A DNA stretch of 64,000 nt from Maylandia zebra (Eukaryota; Chordata; Actinopteri; Cichliformes; Cichlidae). The stretch's first letter is position 1; every line of letters starts with the position of its first letter. Position numbers and translations under genes: made by a program. The stretch is from contig NC_135176.1 of the NCBI RefSeq assembly GCF_041146795.1, forward strand, positions 25,045,286-25,109,285, given 5' to 3'. The notes beneath the pieces are model-generated. The model worked only from the letters and a program-made list of their open reading frames with translations. It had not been told where the DNA came from and made no database searches. Below, in pieces: positions 1 to 12,947 of this stretch.

Positions 1-433
1 GAAATCCCTAGATCAATGTTTAAATTAACACTCACGCATTGACTCTGTCGGCTATGTTTTGCCATGCATGCTCCCTTTCTTTTGCAGCTGAGGCTGTGTT
101 ACTTTTTTTCTGCAAAATTTGCATGTTATCGGCATATGCTGCCATCAGAATTTCGGCCTCAAGCGCTGTAAAATACATTGACCGCGCCTTCTTTCCCTCC
201 TTCTCCATGGTAATTCGCTTAATCTGTGCTCCACTAATCAGGGCTTTATGTATCCTCGTGCGCGCGCTTAACTTGGGGTTAAAGCAACTCCGCGTTGATT
301 GAACTAATTGTTATCAGCCTTTCTGAAACCGAATATTCCGAGTTGGACAGTTCGGGGTTACTCAACCCTGAGTATCGTTTTTCACTCTGAGTTTTCTAAA
401 CCGGCTTCCTGAAATAGGGCCCGGGTGCTAAAA
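1..433 (-). mobile_element. Edge of a PIF/Harbinger-type DNA transposon
   Basis: The stretch holds a minus-strand Myb/SANT-like coding exon (36-208), followed to the right by non-coding sequence ending near a GGGCCCGGGTGC motif at about 418-430 that looks like a terminal repeat. Harbinger elements carry a Myb/SANT DNA-binding protein beside the transposase gene. The rest of the element would lie left of the window. The right boundary is approximate because only one terminus is visible and no target duplication can be checked. Confidence 0.5.
36..208 (-). CDS. Myb/SANT-like DNA-binding protein, first exon (Harbinger accessory protein)
   Basis: The exon reads from an ATG at 208 to a strong donor (C|GTGAGT) after base 36, giving 57 codons plus two bases. 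The peptide begins MEKEGKKARSMYFTALEAEI and continues with a helix rich in Leu/Ala and a KEREHAW..IADRVNA segment. This is the pattern of the Myb/SANT-like domain of Harbinger ORF1 proteins and their domesticated relatives such as NAIF1. In Harbinger transposition this protein binds the element and helps bring in the transposase. Only the N-terminal part is in the window. It is more likely transposon-borne than a host gene because of the terminus-like sequence 200 bp upstream. Confidence 0.55.
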
Positions 434-439
434 AAATAA

Positions 440-729
440 ACCTTAGAATCAAACGTTAGAACGGGCTTTTCCCCGCAGCACGCCGTGTAATAAATACAAA
501 GAAAACAGCGGCCGTTACAACTTATGTCTAAAAATGCATCGTTTCATGCATCGGTTAAAACACTCTACTCCGGGTAAAGGACGCGTAGCTGGAAACACTT
601 CCCGCAAGACGAGCTGCCCGAGATTCACAGAATTTACAGAAAATGTTACATTTTTGTGATTTATATCGTTATCGGACGATAGAATTCTTATATCGGGATA
701 TGAGATTTTGGTCATATCGCACAGCCCTA
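440..729 (-). mobile_element. hAT-like element fragment (TAGGGCTGTGCGATAT terminus)
   Basis: Read on the minus strand, it begins at 729 with TAGGGCTGTGCGATATGACC, a terminus widely seen in fish hAT-type elements, followed by repeated CGATAT motifs. The other terminus and an 8-bp duplication were not found, so it is partial or degraded. The 106-aa minus-strand frame over it has no recognisable domain and is not called as a gene. Confidence 0.4.
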
Positions 730-1916
730 CTGGGAAAGCGTTTACAGACATTTCTTTTAGCTCCTGCACTGGATTAGACATTTTCTCAGCATTGGTAATA
801 GGCCAACACAAGAATAAAGCACTGGGGGCAACCACTTAAACAAAAGCCTTAACATTACACACGTAAAGAGCCTAAACACAAAAATGGGGGGAAGAAAGAT
901 TTTGACAGAGCAAAATGTGATAAATATGCTCTTAGCATCCACCAATGAAGAGGCTGAAACACCACGAGAAAATAAAATTGTCACAGCTGACTGGATTTAC
1001 ACCATTACATAATTTTTTATTAGTGCTTTGACAGCAGCATGTAGTTGTAGTTGGATTTTCCCTGCAGGTAGTCCCCGAAACCGTTTGCTCCAGCAGAAGC
1101 TCACAACTAAGTACTCATAACAACTGCACAGACTGATGACATCCATTAATAATATAGAAATAGCCCCTAAAGGTTTGAGATGCTTGCACTCTCATGCAAA
1201 CTGTAATTTGCTCACATGCTAAATGTAAATTTCTTCAAATCTGTTTAAACAGAGGGACGTTTAACTCTTCAGGACTATTAAAAGATTGCTGTTGTAACCA
1301 ACAGATTATTTTTAGACAGAATGTAAAATGATTATTTACATACCAATGTGAATGTTTGAGAAGCTCCAGCTGCTAGAGGAAAAAAAAAACCCATTCACTG
1401 CTTAACTGCTTCACCAAGATCAGCGTGCTCTTGTCTAAAGACATTAGTATGTAGTGACTCTTCTCTCAAGCACTACATCAACTACTTCTTTCAATTCTCT
1501 CATTTCACCCACTCCTATGTTTATTCCCCACAGTGCTCACTAAAGGTTGTTGCAGCCTGCTGTGCATGCTGGATTGCCAGAGGCTACCATTAACATTAGC
1601 CACTACCAACCAACAGTTCAAATCAGCCATTGTCTCTTAAAGTTACTCCAGTGGGAGCTTCACATCTGTTCATTTTGTAATTCTAATGCTTTACTGTAAT
1701 ATACACTTAAACTTATTTTGCAGTCAAGTGCTCTAACTTGACAAAACAGATTTCTACACATTTCTGAAAAGCTCTTCCTCCACATCTCGTCCTCCTTCCC
1801 GATCAACAGTCCCAAGAGTGCCTCCCCCCTCCCCATCCTCGCAAACCAAACAACCACTCTACACAACACACATGCCTCATGGGAATTTGTGTTTGGCCTC
1901 CACCTGAATCCTACAG

Positions 1917-2050
1917 CACGGAGCAGCTTCAGTACCTGCCCCAAGATCCCACGGGGGCTCTCTTGGTGAATCCTATAAATAAACTTTATGCCACGTCGGC
2001 TCTGCAGTCTTATACAAACACAGTCGCAGCGTTGGGAAACGGGCCCATTC
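1917..2050 (+). other. Unexplained coding-like patch
   Basis: One plus-strand frame is open for over 140 codons from 1,879, and its middle part (after a TCCTACAG acceptor-like site at about 1,916) has a protein-like composition, including EQLQYLPQDPTGALL and NPINKLYATSALQSYTNT. It loses this character after about 2,050. I do not recognise a family. It could be an old pseudogene exon, an alternative exon or chance. It lies antisense to larp1 within its first intron. Confidence 0.2.
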
Positions 2051-4565
2051 CTCAGCCAAACGCTGGGGGTTTTTTGTGGTCTGAATCACACAGGTTTTTC
2101 CTCCACTCCCACATGTGTTGTATCATGATTTCGAGGTTGTACATTCAAAAGATTTGTTATTTTGACTCCATATTTGGCTTCTGGAATTTCCCCCATAACT
2201 GTCACATTCTTGATATATGGAAAAAAAAAAGTGTTGAACATAGAATCCCCATTATGATTTCTTTAATTAAAATAAATCCTGGTAGATCTTGTTTAAATGT
2301 TTGAGACACACCACATTTCCCCCAAAAGGCACCGAGGAAAGCAAACAACCATCACTGGTTGGATAAAGCAATAATCACCTAATAAAAAAAAATATAAAAA
2401 ATATAAAAAAAAAATCACCACACACTGGTCACAGCCAACATCTCAAGTTATGAGTGTGACACTTTCTCTTGAGTTTCCTCTACTCACTCTTGCAGTCTGA
2501 ATTGTTAACAGAGCGGAGTAACCACTGAGGGTGGGAAGCCTTTCTGCATGCAAGAACCAAATATGGAGGAAACGCGTACAATCGCAGCGCATGCACAGTC
2601 GAAGACTCCCTCTGAAGTCACGTGATCTGTAGGGTGATGACATCACAAGCTCACATGGAGTAAAAAGACTAGGAGATGTCTCGCTCAGTATTCTGTGCTG
2701 CATTCGCAGCCAGCACAGAGACACACATCAAATGAAGCGACCCGGGCTCTAACTTCACCTCAGATGTGGAAAGAGTTCAAGTTAAGAATAAGATGAAAAC
2801 TGTCCAATCGCCAGAGTCACGTACAGGCAGGACAGTGGTGACAGATGGTGGTGGGGGTGATAAACAGTAGGCAGAGTGAAGAACACATGACTTAAAGCTT
2901 CAACAATTTTTAAATGAACTAAAACCAAAGCTGCGAAACTGTAACAGTATCCCGAAGGGTGATGATCAGCTATGATGAAGGGCTGAACAATTATACCAAC
3001 TTCAACTGCTTAAAAAGCTGTGGCCACTTTATGGGTGCCTGACAACGATTTCTACATTTCAATACACTGTGTACAGTACTTGAGACACCCCACATTTTAC
3101 TTTTTTCCCCCCTTTCAAGGAGTGAGACTTTCTTATTGTTTTAAATGTGCGCTTCAGCAATATTTCTCCATGCTATCTAAAAGGTATTCAGATACTTTTC
3201 CTTTAGATATCAGCCTTTTCAGTCCAGTTCCTCTGCCTAACGTCTTGCACAAAACTGCCCTATTGATATGTTCCAGATTAAGTTGGAATTTCTGAGTTTC
3301 CAGTCAAATTTCATCTGGAATGCCCCCCCAACTTCTGGATTTTGCCACTCAGAATTTAGGAGCAGCCCCACCAACCCGGGGTTAACAATCCAAGCTGGCA
3401 GCAGCAAAATGAATCTTAAATAAACAAACAAACTGCCACCGTTGTGCATTTGTGAGTCGCTAAAAAAAAAAAGCAATACGCACAGCAAGATCCATGAATA
3501 TGCTGCAAAACAAAATTATGTTGCTTCTTAGCAAGGAAGAACCATTGCTTTATCGACTTTCCTACAGGAACGTACCGAGTTCCGACATGCAAGACTTCCA
3601 ATGTAACTGGAACTGCATATGAATAATTGCAACATAAAAAAGGCACCTAAGTCAGTCGATGAACCAACGTTACAAGGAAATTTAAAGTATCTTCAGACAC
3701 TGAATCTACCAAATAAATAAAAATACGAAACAGTCTGACAGGGACAAAATTAATAAAAATACAGGGCTACAGTCATTTTCCATTTTCCTAGCAAAATATA
3801 AAGAAATGGTTAATCGTCCAAGGCTTCACAGAACTATAAATGCCAAAAGTGATTCAACGTTTGCATGAACATTACCACAATTATTTCCCCCCATAATGTA
3901 CACACTTCATAACAAAGGAATAAGATGAAATATAACTGGCACCCACCCACCCTTCAAGCCAATAAAAAATAAAAAAAAAAATACAGAGGAGCCAAGTCAT
4001 ATTTCAACGTGCCACCAACTGGACACGTCCTCGATATAAACTGTCCACACCCGAACCTTCTTGGAGGGATGTGCCTTTATCACAGAGTCCAGACACAAGC
4101 CGGTGATAGATAAAAGTAACTCGAGCTGGACAACCTAAGAGAGGGACTATAGTTTGTATGTGACACGCGTGTAGTGTGTGGGGAGAAGTGCAGTACAGTG
4201 AGTACAATAGACACTAGGCTGCTACCTAGCTTAGCAATGCTACACTTTGTGAACAAGCCATGATGTTCTCAGTTTTGCTATCTGACACTTTAAAAAAAAA
4301 AAAAAATTAAGAAAAAAAACAACACAGGATTGGTTATGTTGAAGACTTCCACTTTCAACTTTTGGTTGTAATTCCTTCTTCCTACAGAACAATGTAAAAC
4401 TGTGCATTACATCCTACTCGTAGCCCAAGAGCACACATGTTAAAATGGCTCATTATGCAGTGGCATTAAAGAGGGGAAAAGCAGAAACTCCTAAAATTAG
4501 AGACACTGTTATGCATTTCAAATATAAACATTTTTGCCAGTCAACTCATTATTTGACTATGACAG

Positions 4566-5681
4566 TAGGGCTGCCACAAACGATTATTTTGATAGTCGAC
4601 TAGTCACCGATTATTTTTGCGATTAGTCGACTAATCAGATCATCATCCATTGGACGCAAAACTACAGCTTATTGCACCAGCAGCATCTGCTCTTATATAA
4701 CACAGTGTGTGAATGTGTGTGTGAATGGGTGGATGACTGGATATGTAAAGCGCTTTGGGGTCCTTAGGGACTAGTAAAGCGCTATATAAATACAGGCCAT
4801 TTACCATTTACCATAACTATCATTAGCTTACAGCTTTAAGTGTTTAAGGTCTGTGCTAACTAAAAATAAAGACAAGACGATAGTTTATTAAATTTTAATG
4901 AAATTTGCGGATTGTTTCGGTGAAGTTTAATAAACTCCTTGCTATCTAAAATATAACAGGACACTGGAGTAAATTCTGGAGCATCTCACACTTCTGATAA
5001 TCAGCTGTCTGCTTGACGTTTATTCAGCTGTGTAAAAACTATAACTTTAATCTCAGACAAACTGATTTACTCGGGAACAAATAAAATACTAAAAAAAAAA
5101 GCCAAACAATAACATTTTAAGTTATCTAAGTGACTCATATATATTTAACCTGAGTAGCGAAAGATGGCGGTGGGTTTGAAAACGATTTGCGGGGAGTCCG
5201 GTGTTCTCACGGCTCTAGTGAGCCTAGCCCCCGGCTCGCTAACGAGCTAGTGGGTAACAGATGTCTCCGAAAACGTCGGAGCGCTTTTGAAAATATGTGG
5301 TGTCCTGATAAACTGAGCAGATATTTGAGGTTTACACAGCTACATTCTCGCCTGAAAATATGTTAAACGTTTATTTTGTGACCCAGAAAGAATAATAAGA
5401 GTAACATTAAAACTAACCAGCTGCCGCCATTGTTGGAAACTGCGCTGGGCCGCGCTATGAATTCTGGGACACAGCTGCTTCTTCTTCTTCTTCGGGGTTT
5501 AACGGTAGCTGACATCCTTGTACATGCAATGCTGCCATCTTCTGTTTCAGTCCGTTATTACACTCTTAAATCCTGCCACTTATTCCTGCGTCTTTTGTGA
5601 TCTTACAAAGCTTCAAACGACGCGTCGACGATTTTGATAGTCGACGTAATCGTGACTAGTCGACAAATCGTGGCAGCCCTA
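4566..5681. mobile_element. Non-autonomous hAT element with 8-bp TSD
   Basis: The ends are TAGGGCTGCCAC at 4,566 and its inverted form GTGGCAGCCCTA ending at 5,681. They are flanked by the perfect 8-bp direct repeat TATGACAG at 4,558-4,565 and 5,682-5,689. Subterminal sequence is rich in GTCGACTA-type motifs on both sides. No transposase frame is present. The interior contains a SINE tail (4,698-4,812) and a TTCTTCTTCTTC run followed by a GTTTAACGG motif also seen at 28.44 kb. An 8-bp duplication with such termini is diagnostic of the hAT superfamily. Confidence 0.85.
4698..4812 (+). repeat. SINE 3' tail inside the hAT element
   Basis: The segment has the GTGTGAATG repeats, GTAAAGCGCTTTGGGGTCC and a terminal CATTTACCATTTACCAT reiteration found at the 3' end of a common teleost tRNA-derived SINE. 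The 5' half of a related SINE, without this tail, is at 21,696. Here only the tail survives. Confidence 0.55.
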
Positions 5682-7365
5682 TATGACAGTAATGAAATCT
5701 TCAGAGAAAAAAAAAAAAAAAAAAAAAAAGGAAAACTCTGCAGCACCAGAGCATTGAGATGCTTCTGTAGGTTCAACAGAAGCTCACAGAAGCTATCAAA
5801 TTTCCCCCTAACCTCCAACACAGTCTCATTTACACAAGCCAACCAGTCAGCTGAGCTGCCATTAGCACATTAAGGACCCATTCAGCAGCTGAAGCATGGT
5901 GGCAGCCTGGTCTGCAGCTGTAGTTCCATTTTACCCATTCAACTGTTAACACTCATTCAGGGATGGCAACCTTCACTGGGTCCCGACACCTCGTAAAACC
6001 CGCCAACAAACAGATCCGTGGTGTGTGACGACACAAGAAGGGGAGTCGGAGGGGGGCTCTTCACTAGTGACATTAAAGATGACAACGAGAGCTACGGGCT
6101 GGGACAAATGCAGGAGAAAACAGAGTTGTCCATGCTAATTTTAAAACAGCAACCCCCTACAAAGCGCTGAGCAGCTCTGAATAGCCACAAACTACCAGAG
6201 TACTTCAGATTTACAACTGAGAGGTGAGATGAAAACCATACCATGCTACAGAAACAAAAGCAGCACATAATCTTATACAAATAGTGTGCTAAAAATAAAC
6301 AATCTAAAGTGGTGACAATAGAAAGTAAATAAACTAAAGGCATGTGATGCAAATTATAAAGAGAAGACAGTTGAACTGCCTTCCTCTACTCAAAGGTTTC
6401 TGTACGTGCTATAGGAATGCTAATGCACTGAGCTCAATCTATATTTGCATGTATTCTGTAGATCTGCCGATTGTTTCCGACTCCCCAGCCAAGCTAAGGT
6501 CACACCTCATCTGACAATTACCACAACAGCAAAAAGAAAATAACACTTTAAATCATTTAGGCGCTTTGAGCTGAAAAATGTATAAATCACCTCAAAAATT
6601 GTGGCTGTGTACACCAATGTCTGCACTAAACCACAACTCTCCAGGTTATACTTTTAAATGTGCCAATTCTCAAAAACACAAGAACATTTGAGTAATTAAG
6701 GACAATTCAAGACTATGATTAGCTGGTGTGTTCATGTTAGCATGACTTCATCACACAACACAGCAGATGCACTGCACCTCCAGTCCTACTACAACTACGT
6801 TTAACTGGAAATGGGTAAATGGAACGCAACATTACACCCACACAAAACTCCCGAGTGAAGAAAAACACCAACTCCTGATCTCTAAATGAGAGAAAGAGTC
6901 ATATCAATGTTAGGGAGATCCACAACGAGTCAGCCCTGTTACTGTTTCGACACCATTAGCCAACACTGAATTCCCAACAGATGACAGTGTCTCTCTTCCA
7001 TCTGTGAAGTTGTAAATTTGAAGCTCAATTATAGAGGAGTATACCAACATAACCATGCTACCCATCCAAATTGTAGCTCAGGGAGTGGACGCAATGTTAG
7101 GTACAACACAAAGTGCAACACATTAAAGCAACATTTAATACACTTTGATTATTAGACAGCATTAACCTTAAATACACACGAAATATTTGCATTACCAAAG
7201 TTTAGCCATTAGTCCGCCCTCAGTTTATTGTTTTCTGACTTTTAGACTAGACTAACTACCAGGAACATCCATACTGAACGTTTTGAATCTGTTATTGCCA
7301 ATCACATTAAAATTATGTAGTGACCCAAAGAATAAGACTGGATACAAGTGCTGGAAATTAATTTC

Positions 7366-7929
7366 CTCTAAAGGGTGTCTGGCTGTTCGGGAAGGGCTCA
7401 GTATAGAACAACTCCTGCATATTGAAAGTTGTGAGTTGCGGTGGTTCAGGTACCTGGCTAAGATGCCTCCTAGATCAGCGGTCCCCAACCCCCGGGCCTC
7501 GGACCGGTACCGGTCCGTGAGTCGTTTGGTACCGGGCCGCGAGAGTTGAGGCTCAGGTGTAGAATGTGTGGTTTTCAGCGTTATTTTGTTATCGTTTTTA
7601 TCGTTAACTCTGTTTTCCTGGGTCTTTTCACGTGTGTTATGAATAAATCTTTTTTCGGTACCGGTACTAGTTTTATTTTGTTGTATTTATACGCGACACC
7701 TTAAAGGCCGGTCCGTGAAAATAATGTCAGGCATAAACCGGTCCGTGGCGCAAAAAAGGTTGGGGACCTCTGTCCTAGATGAAGCATTTCATATATATAT
7801 ATATATATATAGCAGAGAGATTACAGAGGAGCTGAAGAACAAAAGCTAAAAGAGAAGGTGGCTAAGTCAGGTCTGGGCTTCTCTGCTTAGAGTGCTGCTA
7901 TTATGACCGTTAAAAAAATGGATGGATGG
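7366..7929 (+). mobile_element. Rex3/RTE-like LINE 3' fragment, interrupted by a MITE
   Basis: The flanks of the 7,476-7,772 MITE read, when joined, like the C-terminal end of an RTE-type reverse transcriptase (GTTGCGGTGGTTCAGGTACC, then GAGGAGCTGAAG and CTGGGCTTCTCTGCTTAGAG) and end in ATGGATGGATGG, the usual 3' tail of Rex3. The frame is broken by stops, so it is a relic. An (AT)n at 7,790-7,812 disrupts it further. Confidence 0.6.
7476..7772. mobile_element. 297-bp hAT MITE with 8-bp TSD
   Basis: The termini are CAGCGGTCCCCAACC and GGTTGGGGACCTCTG, an imperfect inverted repeat typical of Charlie-like hAT MITEs. The 8-bp duplication TCCTAGAT is perfect at 7,468-7,475 and 7,773-7,780. It is nested in the LINE fragment, so it is the younger insertion. 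The interior is GC-rich near the ends (ACCGGTACCGGTCCG) and has no coding capacity. Confidence 0.85.
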
Positions 7930-9197
7930 TTGAAACACTAAAGTCATGGTAAATAACTGGAGTGAAATCTCTCCAGAAAACAGCCCTGGTACTGCAAACT
8001 AAACTTGTTTAATTTTATTAGTACCAGAAGCAACACCCACAGAGCCAGAACAGAGCAGTGAGGTGTTGTAGGAGGACAGGAAAGAGAGTGGTTTAGCCAA
8101 AGTGGCTGCACTTTGCTCCTAATTACAAGTCTTTTATGCACTGGACATTGGTCAGCTCTCTATATCACCTTGTTTTTAGCTAATTGATTTTTGTTATCAC
8201 CAAAACTACTTTGAAAATTAGCTGGAAAACACTTTTAATTGCCCTACTTTGCCTGAGAAAGACACAAAACAACATACTACAGATGTTAAAGAAATCTAAA
8301 GGTCATCAGCTTCAGCTTCTAGGTCAGACCTCTCTCAGTAATAGTGAAGGTAGACTGGATTTTTTTAAATGTACTTTGCTGAAGTGGAAAAAAGTAAACA
8401 GGACAGGAAGTAGAAACAAAAACAGCTCATGGGGTTGGCAGGGTTGACAACTGCAAGCCACAAAGTTATCGCACCCCTCACCTGGTTTTGTTAAATTTCC
8501 TACAGGCAGCAGTGGTGGGGTACACATGCAAACGTGTTCATGTTACAAATGGAGCTTTCATCGTTTCACAGTTTAAAATATTGCATCGACCAACTACTTT
8601 GTGACAAAAATCAAATATAATCAGCTGTCTGTGAAGATTCTCCACCCACAAATGAACTACAACTCCACCCCGTCTTGTACTGCAGTCTTTGTTAAGCCAC
8701 AGAGTTTCTTGTAATGGCTCAACCCGTCACCCGTCACTAGAAAAGAGCCCATCAGCATGAAGTCCATGGCAGTGGAGTCAGCCTACGTCCAACTCAAACG
8801 AGGATACGATCCTTGTTTGATGAGCAGCTTAAATTTATTAAGGACCAATATTAGTACCTGGTCATTTATTTGTCTAGTAGGAAAAAAGAGACAGGAAGCT
8901 CTGATTTTTGCGCTACCATTAAAAAAAATCAACTGAGGATGGTGGTGTCCCATCAAGTGGATAACAGATGCTAAAAATCAGATGCCACACACATACACAA
9001 CACTGGCACAGTCCCCCCCCCTGTTCCACAAAGAAAGTGAAGGAGATCAAGATATAGTGTACCCTGTGGGAGTTTTGACTTCCAGTAGGTCTACAGAGCA
9101 GTTGTGTCATGCATGTGGACAAAAAACAAACAAACATACAAACTTCTCCTAAAGACATGCCAAAGGCACTGAAAAGCATGGTTGCAATTAAGGAAAT

Positions 9198-9308
9198 CCC
9201 AAAAAGTTGATTCTGTTCATCTGGACACACTAAATCACTTGGATGAGTGCCGAAACATTTCTCCCACTGAAAACGCAACATCCAAATGAACAGAATCAAC
9301 TTTCTGGG
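9198..9308. repeat. Short foldback (inverted repeat) element
   Basis: AAGTTGATTCTGTTCATCTGGA near the left end is matched in inverted form by CATCCAAATGAACAGAATCAACTT at the right end, giving a hairpin-forming unit of about 110 bp. The same arm sequence forms the longer foldback at 55,838-56,186. This was read by eye and arm identity was not computed. Confidence 0.6.
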
Positions 9309-12300
9309 AAGTCTCAATTTAAATATACTCAACAAGCCATTGTTGGAAATGATTGATGAGAAAGGAAATGCTTTAAACATTTGCCATATCTTAAGGAGCC
9401 CAAGAAAGTGCTTTGGTACACAACACCGGATGTAAACATAATTTGTGTGCTCATGGTAACTCCACAGTGCACCTTTAAGCCTGTGGTCATTACTCTTTAC
9501 ACGCCAGTCTGGGGGAAACTGGTGTGGTGTGCTTGAGCGCCAGTGGTGGTTTGGGGAGTAAACATGAAGCCACACTCCCTGGAGAACAGCCCCACTCATG
9601 TTTACTACAAATATTAACAGTCTTACACTGAAGCTAACAAATAAAAACTGCGCTTTACTAATTTTGATCCATCATCTCTGAACAGAAAGGTTACACATGC
9701 CTTTAAATTTCAACCAGAGTGTCGTCTCGTATTTTCTCTAGGACAGCAAATTCAAAGGTCTGATAAGAATGTCCTCTCTGAACTCTGTACGATGACATGG
9801 AGCAACTACCCATCCAGGTCCTTACTGGGTCAAACATTTTATCTCTCACTCCTGTTAAATGTTCATAATGAGTCAGCTGATGATCTTTCTTTTAAATGGT
9901 GGATGGTAACGGTAATTATGACTGTATATGTAACAGGATTTATGTTATGCTACTTTGCACACATTAGGTGTGGTTCGAAAACTCAAGGTAAACTTGACAT
10001 TAATATGAAACCAAATCAGTCTGAACCATGGGGAAATATTTTTTATATATCTTGTCGAAATCCGCTTTTAACATATAGCAACATACTCCCACTGTGACAT
10101 GTGGATAACCATTCCCAGTCATGCAGGTTCTAGCTTTATCCACAACAGAATTCCAGGATCTTGTTCAAGGACACACAGAGTACAAACGGCTGATTAGAAA
10201 CTACAGTGTGATCGCTTACAGGGTTTTAAACTCCATTTCCACCTTCTGTCTTACCAATTTCCATGACGGAGGGGATCTTAGTTTCCCTAAATGATCACTT
10301 GAAACTAATCATAAGCCTACTTCTATTAGCTTTTTAAGGTGACACTGATGCAAAGCCAGACCAACATAAAGGTTTGCCAGGGTTTGGCAAAGTAACATCG
10401 GTTCAACAGCCATCAGAGATGGCCAAAAAACACCCACAAGCATCCCCTGGCTATTTAAAATATCCCACTTACAGAACTCCACTTAAGAGTAGGATTATTC
10501 CCACCAATGACTCTGACTAGCTAAGGAGCAAAATCTTGACCTATTGTTTTGTTTTTGAAATCAAAACTCTAGCGTTTTATGTCAGGAATTTGTCTGTGTG
10601 GTGGATCAAACTGAGCCAAAAGTTCTGGAACCACACAACCACAAAGACTTATTTTATCATTTCTTCAATTAATATAAAATAGCTTATTTGGACCAAATTC
10701 AGTCCTTGTGAAACATCTGAGTCGTAAACATCATATATGTGTGTTATTAAAACTATTTTGCAAAAGCAAACACTTGTATGTTGACATATTTTATGCTAAA
10801 CTTTCTCACAAAAAAAAGTTTGTTTTTGTACATATTCCTTATGTGTTCTCATTCTTCTTGGCTTTTACCTGGGACCTGTGTGCAAAACTTAGTTTCACTT
10901 CCTGCGAATGAAAGTGTTGGAATGACAAAAAACACAGAAGAATTAAAAATTCCTCATGGTAGACATATTTCTATATCACTGCCCAACCCAAAACCATGGT
11001 TTACCTACATACCCAAAAACTGAAATCTATTTTCAGGGAACTGCTCATAAGTCATGGAGACAAAAACCTGTGACTAGAACTTCCCAGCAACACTGGTAGT
11101 GGCCTTGAATCATAAGTAAACAAGAAAACAAAAAGGTTTAGAGCCACTGCCTCAAAAAGTCAACCAGCAAACCGGTTTCAATCAGGATAAAGAAGGGGTG
11201 GAGGGGGGCAATGCTGCCTGGCAAGCTACAAACTGGCTCTTCATGTGCTGATGTGACAGATTTAGGAGCAAGAAGCAATCCAATCCACCCTGAGTACAGG
11301 CTGAAGTCTGCATGAGTTACACACGCTTTCAGCTCTTGTGCAAACAAAGACTCGGACCTGACTGAGCGGCTGCAACACAGCCGGCGTGCAGGAAATCACA
11401 CATGGCTGTGAGACATGAAAACCACGTTGCTTTAACAGGACAGGGAACTGTCCCCTACATGTGCATCACCAATTATCACTCCACCTGATAGATTATCGAC
11501 AAGCGGTGTGGATTCTGGGGCAACTTCGTGTGAATTGTTACAGACAAAAATATAATAGTAATCAGTTTTCTAGATCACTGATCGATAAGATAAAATCCAC
11601 GATGAAATCTGCCTGCTAGCTTCCAAGCTAACGACACCTAGCAGGGTGGAGGAGCAGACTAGGTACCGGGTTTTACTCTGACAACACATGCACGACGTGA
11701 CAACCGGCTTCTTTACCACGAAAACCCCCGGACCGCCTCAGGCAAGACCGCCACATGCGACATCTGCCCTCTAATGCAGCGAAGTCGCCCAAGCAGACAG
11801 CTAGCTAGCTAACAGCTCTCATGCCTTTCTCTAGGGGAACACGTGGAGTGAACACGTGACGTCTCACAACAAACAAGCTCGTTTTTAGAGCTTAAACCAC
11901 CAAATGTTTCAGGTTTGACAAGAATTTTAGCACCGAGGAGGGCTCTCAAAACGACTGAGAGGCTGACGTACTTTACACGGGCTGATCGGAAGCGAGTATT
12001 AGCCACATGGGAGCTAGGCTAACATCTGAATGAGAAGGGCCCGGCCAAGGACTAGGCCAAAAAGGGAGTCAGTGTGCTATTGTTAGCCAGCTAAGCTGCT
12101 ACACAACCGAGCATACTCGTGCCTTTAAAGCTAATTGATGCAATGCGAGAGACATGGGCGGATGTCTCGATCGACTGATGCGGTTGATGCTGTGTCGAAA
12201 CCGGTCCCAAAAGCAAACAGTAGTAAATACTGGTTTAAATATTTGGCAAGCTTGGTGTGGGTCAGCAGAGCAGAGATGTGGCTGTATGCAAGGGTGGGTG

Positions 12301-12947
12301 TCAGCAGAAGAAGGGGGAGAGAGATCATCAAGACAGAAGTCTTCTCCTTCCAGTCTTCTCCTCCTAACTTGAAAGTTTAAAGTCTATGCAAGCAAGCATG
12401 CACGATGACATCGCTAAACATTAATACGCTCCTTCTCCTAAAAAGCCCCAAGAAAGAGACACCAAAACTCTCTCAAGTAAAAGAAAATGCACGATCTGAT
12501 GACACACCAGTGAGCAACTTCACAACCTTTGCACCACAACACACAGTGCCCATAAAACGTCCACGCAAGTGAAGGGCTATTTGGGGTACCGGATCCCTGA
12601 ACTGCACCTTTAAATTTCAGAAAAGCTGCAGGCACTTTGGAGCACCTTTACTTTTTTTTGGGAAGGGTGTGCTCACTTGTGCAATCAGCCACCCATGTTC
12701 CCCCAAGAATAGCCTTCACTATGAGGTTGTGGAGGGAGGGCTTTAACTCCAAATATAACCAGCCTGCAAAATACCACAGTTAGAGCTTGTTCATCAATTC
12801 TGTTGCCTCTCTTTTTTTCCTTTCTTTTTGGTTCAATAAATCACCCCCATGACTCCCCCTGTGCAAGCAGGACGACCACACCTGTGCAGGCAGACACTAA
12901 ACACAACACTGACAGCCAGTAAATCAACACGTAGGGAGGGTACAGAC

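Larger units (their letters stand above)
434..12947 (-). other. larp1: larp1 intron 1 (part), repeat-filled
   Basis: This follows the donor of larp1 exon 1 on the minus strand, and no second larp1 exon was recognised before the window edge. It contains the hAT elements, SINE tail, LINE fragment and foldback listed separately, plus a coding-like patch at 1,917-2,050. The stretches 736-1,900, 2,060-4,557, 5,690-7,360, 7,935-9,195 and 9,310-12,940 show nothing I can name apart from A-rich runs and a short (AT)n at about 7,790-7,812. If larp1 had an alternative first exon further downstream it would look like this too. Confidence 0.55.

Noticed and set aside
8919-9599. 226-aa minus-strand open frame
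   Set aside because: It crosses the foldback at 9,198-9,308, has no domain and an erratic Cys/Phe/Trp-rich composition; taken as chance.
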